64,000 nucleotides of DNA from Cypionkella psychrotolerans (GTDB taxonomy: Bacteria > Pseudomonadota > Alphaproteobacteria > Rhodobacterales > Rhodobacteraceae), in the NCBI RefSeq assembly GCF_001294535.1, contig NZ_LGIC01000090.1, forward strand, positions 62,001-126,000, written 5' to 3'. The translations under genes and the position numbers were made by a program. Shown here one piece after another: positions 51,502 to 60,522 of the stretch (position 1 is the first letter of the stretch; the number at the start of each line of letters is the position of its first letter). The notes under the pieces were generated by a model. It saw only the letters and a program-made list of their open reading frames with translations, was not told where the DNA came from and did no database searches.

Positions 51502-52572
51502 TTATTCCCCATACGCATTCTTGTCGTGCTTCTCGACGATCTTGGCAAACCGTCGCGCAAAGCGTTCATCGGCCTTGGCTTTCTGCTCCAAAACCTCGCG
51601 CGCGAAGATCATGTGACCCTCGTGAGCCTCAAGCATATCAGCCATTTTTTGATTGGTCGCAGCGCCAATCGCGGCCATCGCCACCTGCGCCTCTTGGTCG
51701 GTTTTCACACCGATTTCGTTGATTCGGTGGGCGACATCCTGCTGCTGCGCGGTCTTCAAGCTGGCCGACAAAGCGTCATACAAAACCACCCGCTGCTTGG
51801 TGTCCGTTTGCAACTTATTGATCAAAACCAATTGTGTGGCAGCCTGATTGGTCAAACTATCGACCCAAGTTTTACCTTTTTCGATATAACGCTCCAGTGT
51901 CTGACTTTTCGCCAGTTGCACCTGTTCGTCCTGCACCAGCGCATTGTAACGCCCGTTCAGTCCCGCCAATTCAGTCTCCAGCGTGGTGCGCGCACCCGCG
52001 TCCTGCTCAACCGAGATCTTGTTTTCCAGTTCGATGATCTTCGGGTCCATGCCGCCAACTTCGGCGCGCACGGCTTCCAGCGCCATCACCGTCGTTTCAC
52101 GTTCCGTCAGCGTGGCGCCAAGGTTGGCCCCGACCGTCGTTTTTTGGCCGTTCAGCATATCGAGCTGGCCCTGCAACAACCGCACGATGATGTCAGATTT
52201 GCCAATCAAATCCTGCAACTTGCTGTCAATCGAGGCCGTGCGCATCCGCTCTTGCCGCATCGACTCCGATTTGGCGTTGGAAAACATGCCGATGAAACTT
52301 TCCATCCCGGTCTTCGAGCGCATCTCGTCGAAGTCTTTCGAAAACCCCGCCGTCACATCATCAAGCCCCATGATCAGTTCGGCGATATTGGCGTTCATCA
52401 GGTCGGTGTGTTTATGCACATCCTCCAGCGAGGCGTTTTCGATATCAATCGAGGTGCCGGCATCCAGTTTGCCGCGCGCGTCTTCGATCCGCCCGGTGAT
52501 CGCGGAAATTTTCGCCTGCGCCGCCGCAACCTGTGCCTGGCTTTCCTTGATTTGCGTGTCGAAATCGGCCAT
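51502..52572 (-). CDS. TelA-like coiled-coil protein, first gene of the operon
   Basis: This 356-aa protein is almost entirely helical and highly charged, with heptad-like repeats from residue 1 to about 350 and no membrane segment. The central block IIVRLLQGQLDMLNGQKTTVGANLGATLTERETTVMALEAVRAEV, followed by MDPKIIELENKISVEQDAGARTTLETELAGLNGRYNALV, resembles in layout the long helical bundle of TelA/KlaA toxic-anion-resistance proteins. The similarity is architectural, judged by eye. The repeated TNQAATQLVLINKLQTDTKQRVVLYDALSASLK region recalls the TelA QALSNQKLVLDQITAL part. ATG 52572 starts the operon. Confidence 0.6.
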   Translation of the reverse strand: MADFDTQIKESQAQVAAAQAKISAITGRIEDARGKLDAGTSIDIENASLEDVHKHTDLMNANIAELIMGLDDVTAGFSKDFDEMRSKTGMESFIGMFSNAKSESMRQERMRTASIDSKLQDLIGKSDIIVRLLQGQLDMLNGQKTTVGANLGATLTERETTVMALEAVRAEVGGMDPKIIELENKISVEQDAGARTTLETELAGLNGRYNALVQDEQVQLAKSQTLERYIEKGKTWVDSLTNQAATQLVLINKLQTDTKQRVVLYDALSASLKTAQQQDVAHRINEIGVKTDQEAQVAMAAIGAATNQKMADMLEAHEGHMIFAREVLEQKAKADERFARRFAKIVEKHDKNAYGE

Positions 52573-52687
52573 CGAACCCTCCGTTATGAATGTCGTGCCA
52601 TGATATAGGCATGTTAAGTCAAGTTACATCACTTCGGTCGGGAAAATTCGCAGAGCTTAGCGTCTTACGGCGCGGCACTCTGCCCCG

Positions 52688-53959
52688 ATGTCCGATCACG
52701 CCATCCTTGCCGCAGTCGCCGCCTGTCGCCAAGAGCTTATTGGCCTGACGCAGGATCTGAGCCGTATTCCAACGCTTAATCCGCCGGGGCAGCATTATCG
52801 CTGGATCTGCGACTATCTCGCGGCGCGGTTAGAGGCCGCGGGGTTTACACTGCACTTCATCCGCGCTGTGGGCGCGCCGGGGGATAACGACACCTTTCCG
52901 CGCTGGAACCTGATCGCGCGGATCGACTCTGGGCTGCCGGGTGATTGTGTGCATTTCAACAGCCATCACGATGTGGTCGAGGTCGGCCACGGCTGGACCC
53001 GCGATCCGTTTGGTGGGGAACTCGACGGCGATCGGATTTATGGCCGGGGCGCTTGCGATATGAAGGGCGGCCTCGCGGCATAGGTGATCGCGGTCGAGGC
53101 GTTTCTCGCCGGTGGCGCGGATTGGCGCGGCAGTATTGAGATTTCAGCGACGGCGGATGAGGAATCCGGTGGCTATGGCGGAGTAGCCTACCTCGCCCAA
53201 CATCGCCATTTTGCGCATGTGGATCATGTGATCATCCCTGAGCCCTTGCACAAAGACCGTATCTGTCTGGGCCATCGTGGCGTGTGGTGGGCCGAGATTG
53301 AAACCCATGGCCGCATCGCGCATGGCTCGATGCCGTTTCTGGGTGACAGCGCCATTCGGCATATGAGCGCGGTGTTAGAGGAGATTGAGCAACGGCTTTA
53401 CCCGCTACTGGCACGCAAAACAACCGCGATGCCGGTGGTGCCAGAGGGTGCGAAACAGTCCACACTGAACATCAATTCGATCCACGGCGGGGTGGCTGAT
53501 CTGGCGCCCGGAGACAGCTCTTTGCCCACACCTTGCGTGGCCGATCACTGCCGGATCATCATCGACCGGCGTTATCTGATCGAGGAAGATCTGGTCGATG
53601 TGAAGCAGGAAATCACCGATGCGCTGGCGCGCGTAAAGGCCCAGCGTCCGACGTTTTCCTATGAGATCAAGGAGTTGTTCGAGGTGCAGCCCACGATGAC
53701 AAACCGCGATGCGCCGATTGTCACCTCGACTGCCGCTGCGATTGAACGGGTGTTGGCGCAGGCGGCGGATTATGTCGTCTCCCCCGGCACCTATGACCAA
53801 AAGCACATCGACCGCATTGGGCGGCTGAAGAACTGCATCGCCTATGGGCCGGGGCTGCTGCATCTGGCGCATCAACCCGATGAATGGATCGGCGTGCAGG
53901 ATATGGAGGACAGCGCAAAGGTGATGTCGTTGGTTCTGCTCGACTTTCTGGCGACTTAA
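52688..53959 (+). pseudogene. M20-family deacylase/peptidase gene with an in-frame amber codon
   Basis: A 424-codon frame is interrupted once by TAG at 53081-53083, between DMKGGLAA and VIAVEAFLAGG. Upstream are HFNSHHDVVEVG (metal-binding HxD) and RGACDMKGG (bridging Asp). Downstream are ISATADEESGG (catalytic Glu pair) and GPGLLHLAHQPDE at the end. Every M20 (ArgE/DapE-like) motif is present, so a single TCG-to-TAG type change would account for it. Everything else stays in frame, so it is a very recent pseudogene, a readthrough gene or a sequence error. GTG 53084 could restart only a truncated protein. Confidence 0.85.
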
Positions 53960-53993
53960 CTCGACATTACCCCGACCACCCCGGCGCTTGCCG

Positions 53994-54833
53994 CTAAACC
54001 GGAATGTTGTCGATCAGCCGCACCCCGTCCAGCCAAGCGGCAGCCAACATCCGGCGGGGCCGCTGCATGTCATCCGAGGGCATCAACGTCTCGGCATCGC
54101 GCAATTCGATATATTCCACCCGCTCAAACCCCGCATGCCGCAGCGTTTCTGCCGCCTCGCGGATCGCCATCCGGTCAGACTGCCCGGCGCGAATATCCTC
54201 TGCTGCTGCAGAGATTGCGGCATAAAGCACCCCCGCAATCGCGCGGCCCTCGGGCGTCAGGCGGCTGTTGCGGGAAGACATGGCAAGCCCGTCCGCCTCA
54301 CGAATGGTCTCGCAGCCGACAATGGTGATCGGCACATTCAAATCGCGCACCAACTGCAGCACGACCTGCAATTGTTGCCAATCTTTTTGGCCAAAATAAC
54401 CCCTGTCGGCCATGGTCATGCCGAAAAGTTTTGTGACCACGGTCGCCACGCCGTCAAAATGCCCCGGACGCATCCGGCCCTCCAAAGGTTCGGACACGCC
54501 GCCGACCGAAACGGTCGAGGTGAAGCCGTCAGGGTAAACCTCTGCCGGTTCCGGCGCAAAGATCACATCAACACCCACCGTTTGCAGCAAAGCCGCATCG
54601 GCTGCCTCTGTCCGAGGATATTTCTTCAGATCATCCGGGTTGTTGAATTGCTTGGGGTTGACGAAAATCGTCACGATCACCCGCTGACATTCCGCCTTCG
54701 CCGCGCGGGCCAAAGACAAATGCCCGTCATGCAAGGCCCCCATCGTCGGCACAACGCCCACGACCTCGCCCGCAGCTTTCCACCCGCGCACCAAGATGCG
54801 CAGATCTGCGACAGTCCGAATGATCTGCATCAA
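53994..54833 (-). CDS. panC: Pantoate-beta-alanine ligase
   Basis: This 279-aa pantothenate synthetase joins pantoate and beta-alanine with ATP. It shows [16 protein letters not shown] (the HIGH-like nucleotide motif), [51 protein letters not shown] and [17 protein letters not shown]. It overlaps panB (ATGA), so the pair is translationally coupled. Confidence 0.96.
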   Translation of the reverse strand: MMQIIRTVADLRILVRGWKAAGEVVGVVPTMGALHDGHLSLARAAKAECQRVIVTIFVNPKQFNNPDDLKKYPRTEAADAALLQTVGVDVIFAPEPAEVYPDGFTSTVSVGGVSEPLEGRMRPGHFDGVATVVTKLFGMTMADRGYFGQKDWQQLQVVLQLVRDLNVPITIVGCETIREADGLAMSSRNSRLTPEGRAIAGVLYAAISAAAEDIRAGQSDRMAIREAAETLRHAGFERVEYIELRDAETLMPSDDMQRPRRMLAAAWLDGVRLIDNIPV

Positions 54834-55660
54834 GGCTGCTTGCCTTTCACTACATCGGCAAAGGAATGTTCCTCGGCCGGAAATGTCCGCGCCCGCACCT
54901 CTGCCGCATACTCTGCAATCGCGTCGGAGGCCAAACCGCCTAGATCCGCATAGCGCTTGACGAATTTCGGACGAAATTCGGTGAAAAAGCCAAGCATATC
55001 ATCAACCACCAGTACCTGCCCATCGCAGGCTACCCCTGCCCCAATGCCAATCGTCGGGATGCTCAACCGCTGCGTGATCCGTGCCGCCAGCCCCACTGGG
55101 ATCTTTTCTAACACCACCGAAAACGCGCCCGCAGCCTCAATCGCCAGCGCATCTTCCATCACACCGTCAGCTTCACCCTCACGGCCGACCACCTTGTAGC
55201 CGCCCAGAGTGTTCACCGATTGTGGCGTCAGGCCAATATGCGCCTGCACCGAAATCCCGCGCTTGGTCAGAAACGCGATGGTTTCCGCCATATGCACGCC
55301 GCCCTCCAGCTTGACACAAGGGGCACCCGTCTCGGCCATCAGACGCGCGGCATTGCGGTAAGCCTGTTGCGGGCTTTCCTCGTAACTGCCGAATGGCATA
55401 TCGATCACGGCCATGGCTTTTTGCAGACCGCGCACGACGGAGCGGCCATGCAGGATCATCATTTCCATCGTCACGCCAATCGTGCTGGGCATCCCATGCA
55501 GCACCATGCCGACAGAATCGCCAACCAGCGCCATATCGCAATGCGCATCGACCAATCGCGCCACCGGAGTGGTATAGGCGGTCAGCACCACCAAGGGAGC
55601 CTGACCCTTACGGGCACGAATATCGGGCGGCAGCACCGGACGAACGGGGGAGGTTGCACT
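54830..55660 (-). CDS. panB: 3-methyl-2-oxobutanoate hydroxymethyltransferase
   Basis: This 276-aa first enzyme of pantothenate synthesis carries [33 protein letters not shown], the Mg-binding GDS and [45 protein letters not shown] and [21 protein letters not shown] follow. ATG 55660 is chosen (GGAG about ten bases upstream, and the family start); an in-frame start 11 codons upstream is less likely. It makes ketopantoate for a reductase not seen here. Confidence 0.96.
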   Translation of the reverse strand, partial: SATSPVRPVLPPDIRARKGQAPLVVLTAYTTPVARLVDAHCDMALVGDSVGMVLHGMPSTIGVTMEMMILHGRSVVRGLQKAMAVIDMPFGSYEESPQQAYRNAARLMAETGAPCVKLEGGVHMAETIAFLTKRGISVQAHIGLTPQSVNTLGGYKVVGREGEADGVMEDALAIEAAGAFSVVLEKIPVGLAARITQRLSIPTIGIGAGVACDGQVLVVDDMLGFFTEFRPKFVKRYADLGGLASDAIAEYAAEVRARTFPAEEHSFADVVKGKQP

Positions 55661-55813
55661 CATCTGATCGGCTCCGCGATAACTTTGTGCCAATCATATG
55701 GGCACAAGCCAAAGCGGACAGCAAGATTATTACGCTGCATTGCAGCGGCAATCTGGCTTGACGCCGCCATGATCTGCGGGCGCTATGCGGGTTAAGCAAA
55801 CCCGGAGGCGCTA

Positions 55814-56155
55814 ATGTCGAACATTGAACGCGTGACCCGTGACAGTATCCAACCCGAAATCACCCGCCCGGACCCGTCGCGGATCGTGGCGGGCGATCCT
55901 GTCCACACCACTTGGAACATCGAAGATCGCGATGGGCTTTATTGTGGGCTCTGGCAATCCACTCCCGGCACATGGCGGATCAGCTATGTTGAATGGGAAT
56001 ATGTCTATATTCATTCCGGCCATTCGGTGCTGACCGAAGCGGGCGGCCCCACGACCGTGTTGAAAGCCGGGGACAGCTATATCATCCGCCCCGGATTTTC
56101 CGGCACTTGGGAAGTGATAGAGACCACCCTGAAAGACTATGTGATCAAAGCCTAA
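55814..56155 (+). CDS. Cupin-domain protein
   Basis: This 113-aa single-domain cupin, with blocks RISYVEWEYVYIHSGHSVLTEAGG and GDSYIIRPGFSGTWEVIE, resembles the DUF861/ureidoglycine-aminohydrolase-type cupin group. It probably binds a metal or small ligand; the first cupin motif lacks most histidines. The function is unknown. It is divergent from panB. A strong terminator follows its stop. Confidence 0.8.
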   Translation: MSNIERVTRDSIQPEITRPDPSRIVAGDPVHTTWNIEDRDGLYCGLWQSTPGTWRISYVEWEYVYIHSGHSVLTEAGGPTTVLKAGDSYIIRPGFSGTWEVIETTLKDYVIKA

Positions 56156-56160
56156 AGCAA

Positions 56161-56189
56161 AACGGCCCCGCAGTTTTGCGGGGCCGTTT
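56161..56189. terminator. Bidirectional terminator between the cupin and L,D-transpeptidase genes
   Basis: AACGGCCCCGCA and TGCGGGGCCGTT form a 12-bp GC-rich stem around a short T-rich loop, with A and T tracts on the flanks. It sits between convergent genes and suits both directions. Confidence 0.85.
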
Positions 56190-56207
56190 GATACGCATGC
56201 TTGGCGA

Positions 56208-57128
56208 TCAACCGTTGCTCGTCGTCCCGTCAGCCGACGCCAGTTCCGGCAACGGTGGGCAATCTGCCTCGTCAATGCCTTTGCGCTTACAAACAGACAG
56301 CCGCTTTTTCTCTGCCTTAGCCGCGTTCTTCGCATCAAGCTCGGCTTGCTTTGTGGCAGCGGCAGCCTTGGCGGCCTCTTGCTCAACCAACATCTGCTCA
56401 TCTTGCGGCTTGCGCGCGATGTTCTCGGGCGTTTCCGGCACAGCACGGCCCCAAGCGTCATCCATATAAGGGCCCTCGATGGCGAGGCTTTCTTCCAGCG
56501 AGCGCACCTTCACCCGCGTGCCCAAGTCGATGCGGTCGTACAGATCCATCGCGTCTTGGTTGAACAGGCGAATACAGCCCGCCGAAGTGGCATGACCGAT
56601 GGTCTCATTCTGGATGGTGCCGTGAATGCGGAACATCGAGTCGCGACCGCCGCGATAGAGATACATCGCCCGCGCGCCCAACGGGTTTTCGAGCCCGCCT
56701 GCGCGACCGCCGGCATATTCGGCGTAAAGGTCAGGCCGGGTGCGGATCATATTCGCGGTCGGCTGCCAAGACGGCCATTTTGCCTTGCGCCCGATCACGC
56801 CCGAACCACGGAACGACAGACCTTCACGCCCGACCGCAATAGCATAACGCAACGCCCGCCCGTTTTCTTGCACCAGAAACAGTTTGCGCGCGAAAGTGTC
56901 GATCACAATCGTGCCTGGCGCATCATCGGCGGTATACTCCACCTCGGCACGGGCGCGATCTGCCGACAACAGCTCGGCATCGACGGGCTGAATATAGAAA
57001 CCTTCGTCCTCAACCCCTTCATACCCGGGCACCACCGTAGGCGTCACGGACTTCGGTGTCGGAGTGCCGCAAGCGGCAAGCAGGCTAAGCGACAATACGC
57101 CAATAAGGCGAAAAATGGGGCTGTTCAC
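56208..57128 (-). CDS. L,D-transpeptidase lipoprotein
   Basis: This 306-aa protein has a lipoprotein signal (LSLSLLAAC, acylated Cys near 20). Its YkuD-type L,D-transpeptidase domain is at about residues 65-205. The catalytic motif reads HGTIQNETIGHATSAGCIRL, with nucleophile Cys in SAGC and His at the start. It would form 3-3 peptidoglycan cross-links or attach proteins to the wall in the periplasm. The C-terminal about 70 residues are a charged, Lys/Ala-rich tail. ATG 57128 fits the signal sequence. Confidence 0.92.
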   Translation of the reverse strand: MNSPIFRLIGVLSLSLLAACGTPTPKSVTPTVVPGYEGVEDEGFYIQPVDAELLSADRARAEVEYTADDAPGTIVIDTFARKLFLVQENGRALRYAIAVGREGLSFRGSGVIGRKAKWPSWQPTANMIRTRPDLYAEYAGGRAGGLENPLGARAMYLYRGGRDSMFRIHGTIQNETIGHATSAGCIRLFNQDAMDLYDRIDLGTRVKVRSLEESLAIEGPYMDDAWGRAVPETPENIARKPQDEQMLVEQEAAKAAAATKQAELDAKNAAKAEKKRLSVCKRKGIDEADCPPLPELASADGTTSNG

Positions 57129-57398
57129 GGGGCAGAGACTCGGCTGTGAGGAAAATTATCTTTGCACCTAGAGCCTGCGGTTTGGCTTCCGTCAAGCCCC
57201 GTGAATTGATTGAAAATGCAAAAGGCGCGGAATCTGCCGATGCAGGGTGATTCTTTCTACCCCACGGCTGATACTTGGCCTTGGGTAGGTTATTTGGCCA
57301 GTGGAAATGCCGTAAATATTCGGGAACGCTTTTTCCCCCAATGCGTTACCTTGAAAGGATCGCTGCGCGTTGCGGCGCAAAATTGAGGGAAAGAAACC

Positions 57399-57653
57399 AT
57401 GGGAATTGAAAGTCTTCTGATTGCTCTGCTGATCGGTGCGATTGCGGGTTGGCTTGCGGGGCAGATCGTCTCTGGCTTTGGTTATGGTCTGCTGGGCAAC
57501 ATCGTGATCGGCATCGTTGGTGCCTTCATCGCCGGTGCAATCCTGCCGCGCATAGGCTTTGGTCTGGGGGGCGGGATTCTGGCCGCGATCGTCCACGCGA
57601 CCATCGGTGCGGTGATTTTGCTCTTCGTGATCAAACTGGTGAAACGCGCCTGA
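57399..57653 (+). CDS. GlsB/YeaQ/YmgE-family stress-response membrane protein
   Basis: This 84-aa, three-helix, glycine-rich membrane protein (LIALLIGAIAGWLAGQIVSGFGYGLLGNIVIGIVGAFIAG, AAIVHATIGAVILLFVIKLV) matches the transglycosylase-associated/GlsB family. Homologues are induced by acid or general stress; the mechanism is unknown. ATG 57399 stands after AGGGAAAGAAACC. A strong terminator follows. Confidence 0.92.
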   Translation: MGIESLLIALLIGAIAGWLAGQIVSGFGYGLLGNIVIGIVGAFIAGAILPRIGFGLGGGILAAIVHATIGAVILLFVIKLVKRA

Positions 57654-57680
57654 GCTAGGGCAGTTGAGCCAGCATTGAAC

Positions 57681-57712
57681 AAAAAGGGCCGGGGAAATCC
57701 CGGCCCTTTTTG
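57681..57712. terminator. Terminator between the GlsB-type gene and creatinase
   Basis: AAAAAGGGCCGGG and CCCGGCCCTTTTT form a long perfect stem around GAAAT, with A and T tracts on both sides. It serves the rightward small gene and probably also the leftward creatinase gene. Confidence 0.88.
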
Positions 57713-57714
57713 CT

Positions 57715-58923
57715 TTATCCCACCACGTTGAACGCAGGGCCATAAGGATATTTGGTAATATCCTCATTGCCATCTTCGGTGATGAATAAAATATCATGCT
57801 CGCGGTAGCCGCCAGCGCCGGGTTGGCCATCCGGGACCGTCAACATTGGCTCCATGCTGATCACCATACCCGGCTCCAGCACCGTGTCGATATCCTCACG
57901 CAGTTCCAGCCCAGCCTCACGGCCATAGTAATGGCTGAGCACGCCGAAGGAATGGCCGTAGCCGAAGGTGCGGTATTGCAGCACCTGATGTTCCTCAAAG
58001 AAGGTGTTCAGCTTCGCCGTCACTTCCGCGCAGGACGCACCAGGTTTCAGCAGGCTGATGCCATATTCATGGGCAGCCACGTTGATCTCCCACATCCGCA
58101 GACTGGCGGGGTCGACCTCTTGCACGAACATCGTCCGTTCCAGCGCCGTGTAATATCCCGAGATCATCGGAAAGGTGTTCAGGCTGAGAATATCGCCGCG
58201 CTTCAACTTGCGGCTGGTCACCGGATTGTGTGCGCCATCGGTATTGATGCCAGACTGGAACCACACCCAAGTGTCGCGATACTCTGCATCAGGAAAGCGC
58301 TTGGCGATCTCCAACTCCATGGCGTCTCGCCCCGCCATGGCGATGTCGAGTTCCCGCGCCCCCTCGCGCACAGCCTCGCGAATGGCAAACCCGCCAACAT
58401 CGGCCACACCCGCGCCATGCCGGATCAAATCCAACTCGGCCTGCGATTTCATCATCCGCTGTTCCATCGTGCCACGCGCAATATCAACACCGCGCTTGGG
58501 CTTGAGGAAATGGTTCAGCTTTTCCGATTGCAGCAGTGTCAGATGATCGGCCTCGCAGCCAATCACCCGGCCCTCGCCCGTCACCGACAGAATCGCGCGC
58601 CAGTAATTGTCGCGCTGCCAATCGGTATAGGTGATGTTATCGCCATGGCCGCGCCGCCACGGTTGGCCCGCATCAATGCCAGCAGAGATGGTGACGCTTT
58701 GACTCGCCGTCACCACCAAGCCGTAGGGCCGCCCAAACGAGCAATACAAAAACCCCGAATAATAGGCGATATTGTGCATCGAGGTGAACACGCAAGCCTC
58801 CACCCCATGCACCTCCATCAGATCGCGCAAGCCAGCCAGCCGCGCGTCATATTCTTCGGCGGCAAAGGGCAAAATCCGGTCGCCTTGGTGGAAACGATAT
58901 TGTTCTGGACGTGTCGTCATCAT
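57715..58923 (-). CDS. Creatinase (creatine amidinohydrolase)
   Basis: This 402-aa pita-bread-fold enzyme of the M24 family is recognised along its whole length as creatinase: SMHNIAYYSGFLYCSFGRPYGLVV, DNITYTDWQRDNYW and WFQSGINTDGAHNPVT (the key His is in GAHNPV). Later come LSLNTFPMISGYYTALERTMF, QYRTFGYGHSFGVLSHYYGREAGLELRE and MVISMEPMLTVP. It hydrolyses creatine to sarcosine and urea. No creatininase, sarcosine oxidase or urease genes are in the window, so it may supply sarcosine to distant pathways. Two tandem ATGs (58923, 58920) are possible. Confidence 0.93.
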   Translation of the reverse strand: MMTTRPEQYRFHQGDRILPFAAEEYDARLAGLRDLMEVHGVEACVFTSMHNIAYYSGFLYCSFGRPYGLVVTASQSVTISAGIDAGQPWRRGHGDNITYTDWQRDNYWRAILSVTGEGRVIGCEADHLTLLQSEKLNHFLKPKRGVDIARGTMEQRMMKSQAELDLIRHGAGVADVGGFAIREAVREGARELDIAMAGRDAMELEIAKRFPDAEYRDTWVWFQSGINTDGAHNPVTSRKLKRGDILSLNTFPMISGYYTALERTMFVQEVDPASLRMWEINVAAHEYGISLLKPGASCAEVTAKLNTFFEEHQVLQYRTFGYGHSFGVLSHYYGREAGLELREDIDTVLEPGMVISMEPMLTVPDGQPGAGGYREHDILFITEDGNEDITKYPYGPAFNVVG

Positions 58924-59141
58924 CAGACCTTATGCTTGGGGTCTGGGCATGCGCCCCGAAACCCCAAAGGGTCCCGGCGTGCAGGACGAAAGCAGGTTGC
59001 TCTGCAAGCTTTTGGGAAGACCCCTGTGGTAACGCCATCGCCACGGCTCGATAGCAGGATAAGTCCCGCAAGTCCGCTTGGCAAGCCTGCGGAATTCACG
59101 CGAATTCCGGCACGATTTCCGATTCGGAAATCGCCTTCACG

Positions 59142-59993
59142 TCAGACCGCCTTACCTGCGAAATCTTCCGGCCCATGTCTCTCTGGCACCTGCTCTGCCT
59201 CATCGCCCCAGTTTTTGTTGACGATCCGCCCCCGCTTCACCGCAGGCCGCGCTTCAATCACATCCGCCCAGCGCTTTAGGTTTTTGTAAATCCCAACATC
59301 CAGAAACTCCGCCGAATTGGCATAACTGCGCCCCAAAACCATGCTGCCATACCACGGCCAAATCGCCATATCGGCAATCGAGTAATCTTCACCGGCGATA
59401 AAGGGCACTTCGGTCAAGCGCCGATCCAACACATCCAACTGCCGCTTTGTTTCCATCGCGTATCGGTTGATCGGATATTCAAGCTTCTCCGGCGCATACG
59501 CGAAGAAATGGCCAAAACCGCCGCCGACAAAAGGTGCCGATCCCATCTGCCAGAACAGCCAGTTCATCACCTCGGTCCGCGCAGCGCCACTGGCAGGCAG
59601 GAAAGCGCCAAACTTATCGGCCAGATGCACCAGCATCGAGCCCGATTCAAACAACCGCAGCGGTTCGGGCCCGGTCAGATCCAGCAGCGCCGGGATTTTC
59701 GAATTCGGGTTCACCCCAACAAAGCCCGAGCCAAACTGATCGCCTCTGCCGATATTGATCAGCCAAGCGTCATATTCAGCGGCATGGCCAGCCGCCAAAA
59801 GCTCCTCGAACATGATCGAGACCTTTTGACCGTTCGGTGTTGCCAGCGAATAAAGCTGAAAGCCGTGCTTGCCGCGCGGCAGCTCTTTATCATGCGTCGC
59901 CCCGGCGATGGGGCGGTTGATATTGGCGAACTGGCCACCATTGGCGGCATCCCAAGTCCAAACTTTCGGCGGAACATATGGCATGGTCGACAT
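59142..59993 (-). CDS. yghU: YghU-type glutathione S-transferase
   Basis: This 283-aa protein follows the YghU pattern: YVPPKVWTWDAANGGQFANINRPIAGATHDKELPRGKHGFQLYSLATPNGQKVSIMFEELL, then GSGFVGVNPNSKIPALLD and SIADMAIWPWYGSMVLG. YghU-class enzymes bind two glutathiones and have disulfide reductase and peroxidase activity. ATG 59993 is chosen over longer in-frame starts for AAAGGA eight bases upstream. ATG 59984 is also possible. Confidence 0.92.
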   Translation of the reverse strand: MSTMPYVPPKVWTWDAANGGQFANINRPIAGATHDKELPRGKHGFQLYSLATPNGQKVSIMFEELLAAGHAAEYDAWLINIGRGDQFGSGFVGVNPNSKIPALLDLTGPEPLRLFESGSMLVHLADKFGAFLPASGAARTEVMNWLFWQMGSAPFVGGGFGHFFAYAPEKLEYPINRYAMETKRQLDVLDRRLTEVPFIAGEDYSIADMAIWPWYGSMVLGRSYANSAEFLDVGIYKNLKRWADVIEARPAVKRGRIVNKNWGDEAEQVPERHGPEDFAGKAV

Positions 59994-60124
59994 CGACAAA
60001 TCCTTTTGGGGCGGCCTGCCCCGGACGCCAAGAGGTAAGCACAAATCCGCCCTGCGACAAGCGCGCGCGCTTGCACAAAAAACCACAGCCCCCATCTCAA
60101 AGACGCACAACACAGGAGAATGGC

Positions 60125-60439
60125 ATGCAGTGCCCTGTCGACAATGAGACTTTGGTGATGGCCGATCGCAACGGTGTCGAGATTGATTATTGTCCGAAAT
60201 GCCGGGGCGTCTGGCTGGATCGGGGCGAATTGGACAAGATCATCGAGCGTGCCGCCACCGCCCCTGCCCCGCGTGAGGCAGCCCCGGTCTATCAACCCGA
60301 GCCGGGCTATCGGACCGAAACCAGTCGCCAAGCGCCCCTGCGTGATGAACCGCGCCGCAGGCATGATGACGACGAAGATCGCTATCACGGCAAGAAAAAG
60401 CGCCGTGAAAGCTTTTTGGGCGATCTGTTTGATTTCTAA
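60125..60439 (+). CDS. TFIIB-type zinc-ribbon protein
   Basis: This 104-aa protein starts MQCPVDNETLVMADRNGVEIDYCPKCRGVWLDRGELDKII, a zf-TFIIB ribbon with four cysteines. A Pro/Arg-rich linker and an acidic-basic tail (RRRHDDDEDRYHGKKKRRESF) follow, with the terminal peptide GDLFDF. It is of unknown function, perhaps a nucleic-acid or protein binding accessory. ACAGGAGAATGGC precedes ATG 60125. An ATG five bases earlier is out of frame. Confidence 0.85.
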   Translation: MQCPVDNETLVMADRNGVEIDYCPKCRGVWLDRGELDKIIERAATAPAPREAAPVYQPEPGYRTETSRQAPLRDEPRRRHDDDEDRYHGKKKRRESFLGDLFDF

Positions 60440-60473
60440 CCGCAGGCCACCCGGCCGCACGTCGTCATTCTGC

Positions 60474-60501
60474 TGCCCTCTGGCTTGACCGGGGCAGCAG
60501 T
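60474..60501. repeat. Imperfect hairpin beside the RAYT-like gene
   Basis: CTGCTGCCC and GGGGCAGCAG pair almost completely around TCTGGCTTGACC. It lies about 25 bp beyond the stop of the RAYT-like gene. RAYT proteins act on such REP-like hairpins, so this is a candidate substrate; it could also be a terminator of the zinc-ribbon gene. Confidence 0.4.
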
Positions 60502-60522
60502 TTACCTGTCGTCGATGCATCG

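Noticed and set aside
51067-52608. 513-codon plus-strand open frame over the TelA-like and 377-aa genes
   Set aside because: Antisense to two coupled genes with ribosome binding sites; product is His/Arg/Gln-rich.
57796-59289. 497-codon plus-strand open frame over the creatinase gene
   Set aside because: Antisense to creatinase, which is recognised along its full length.
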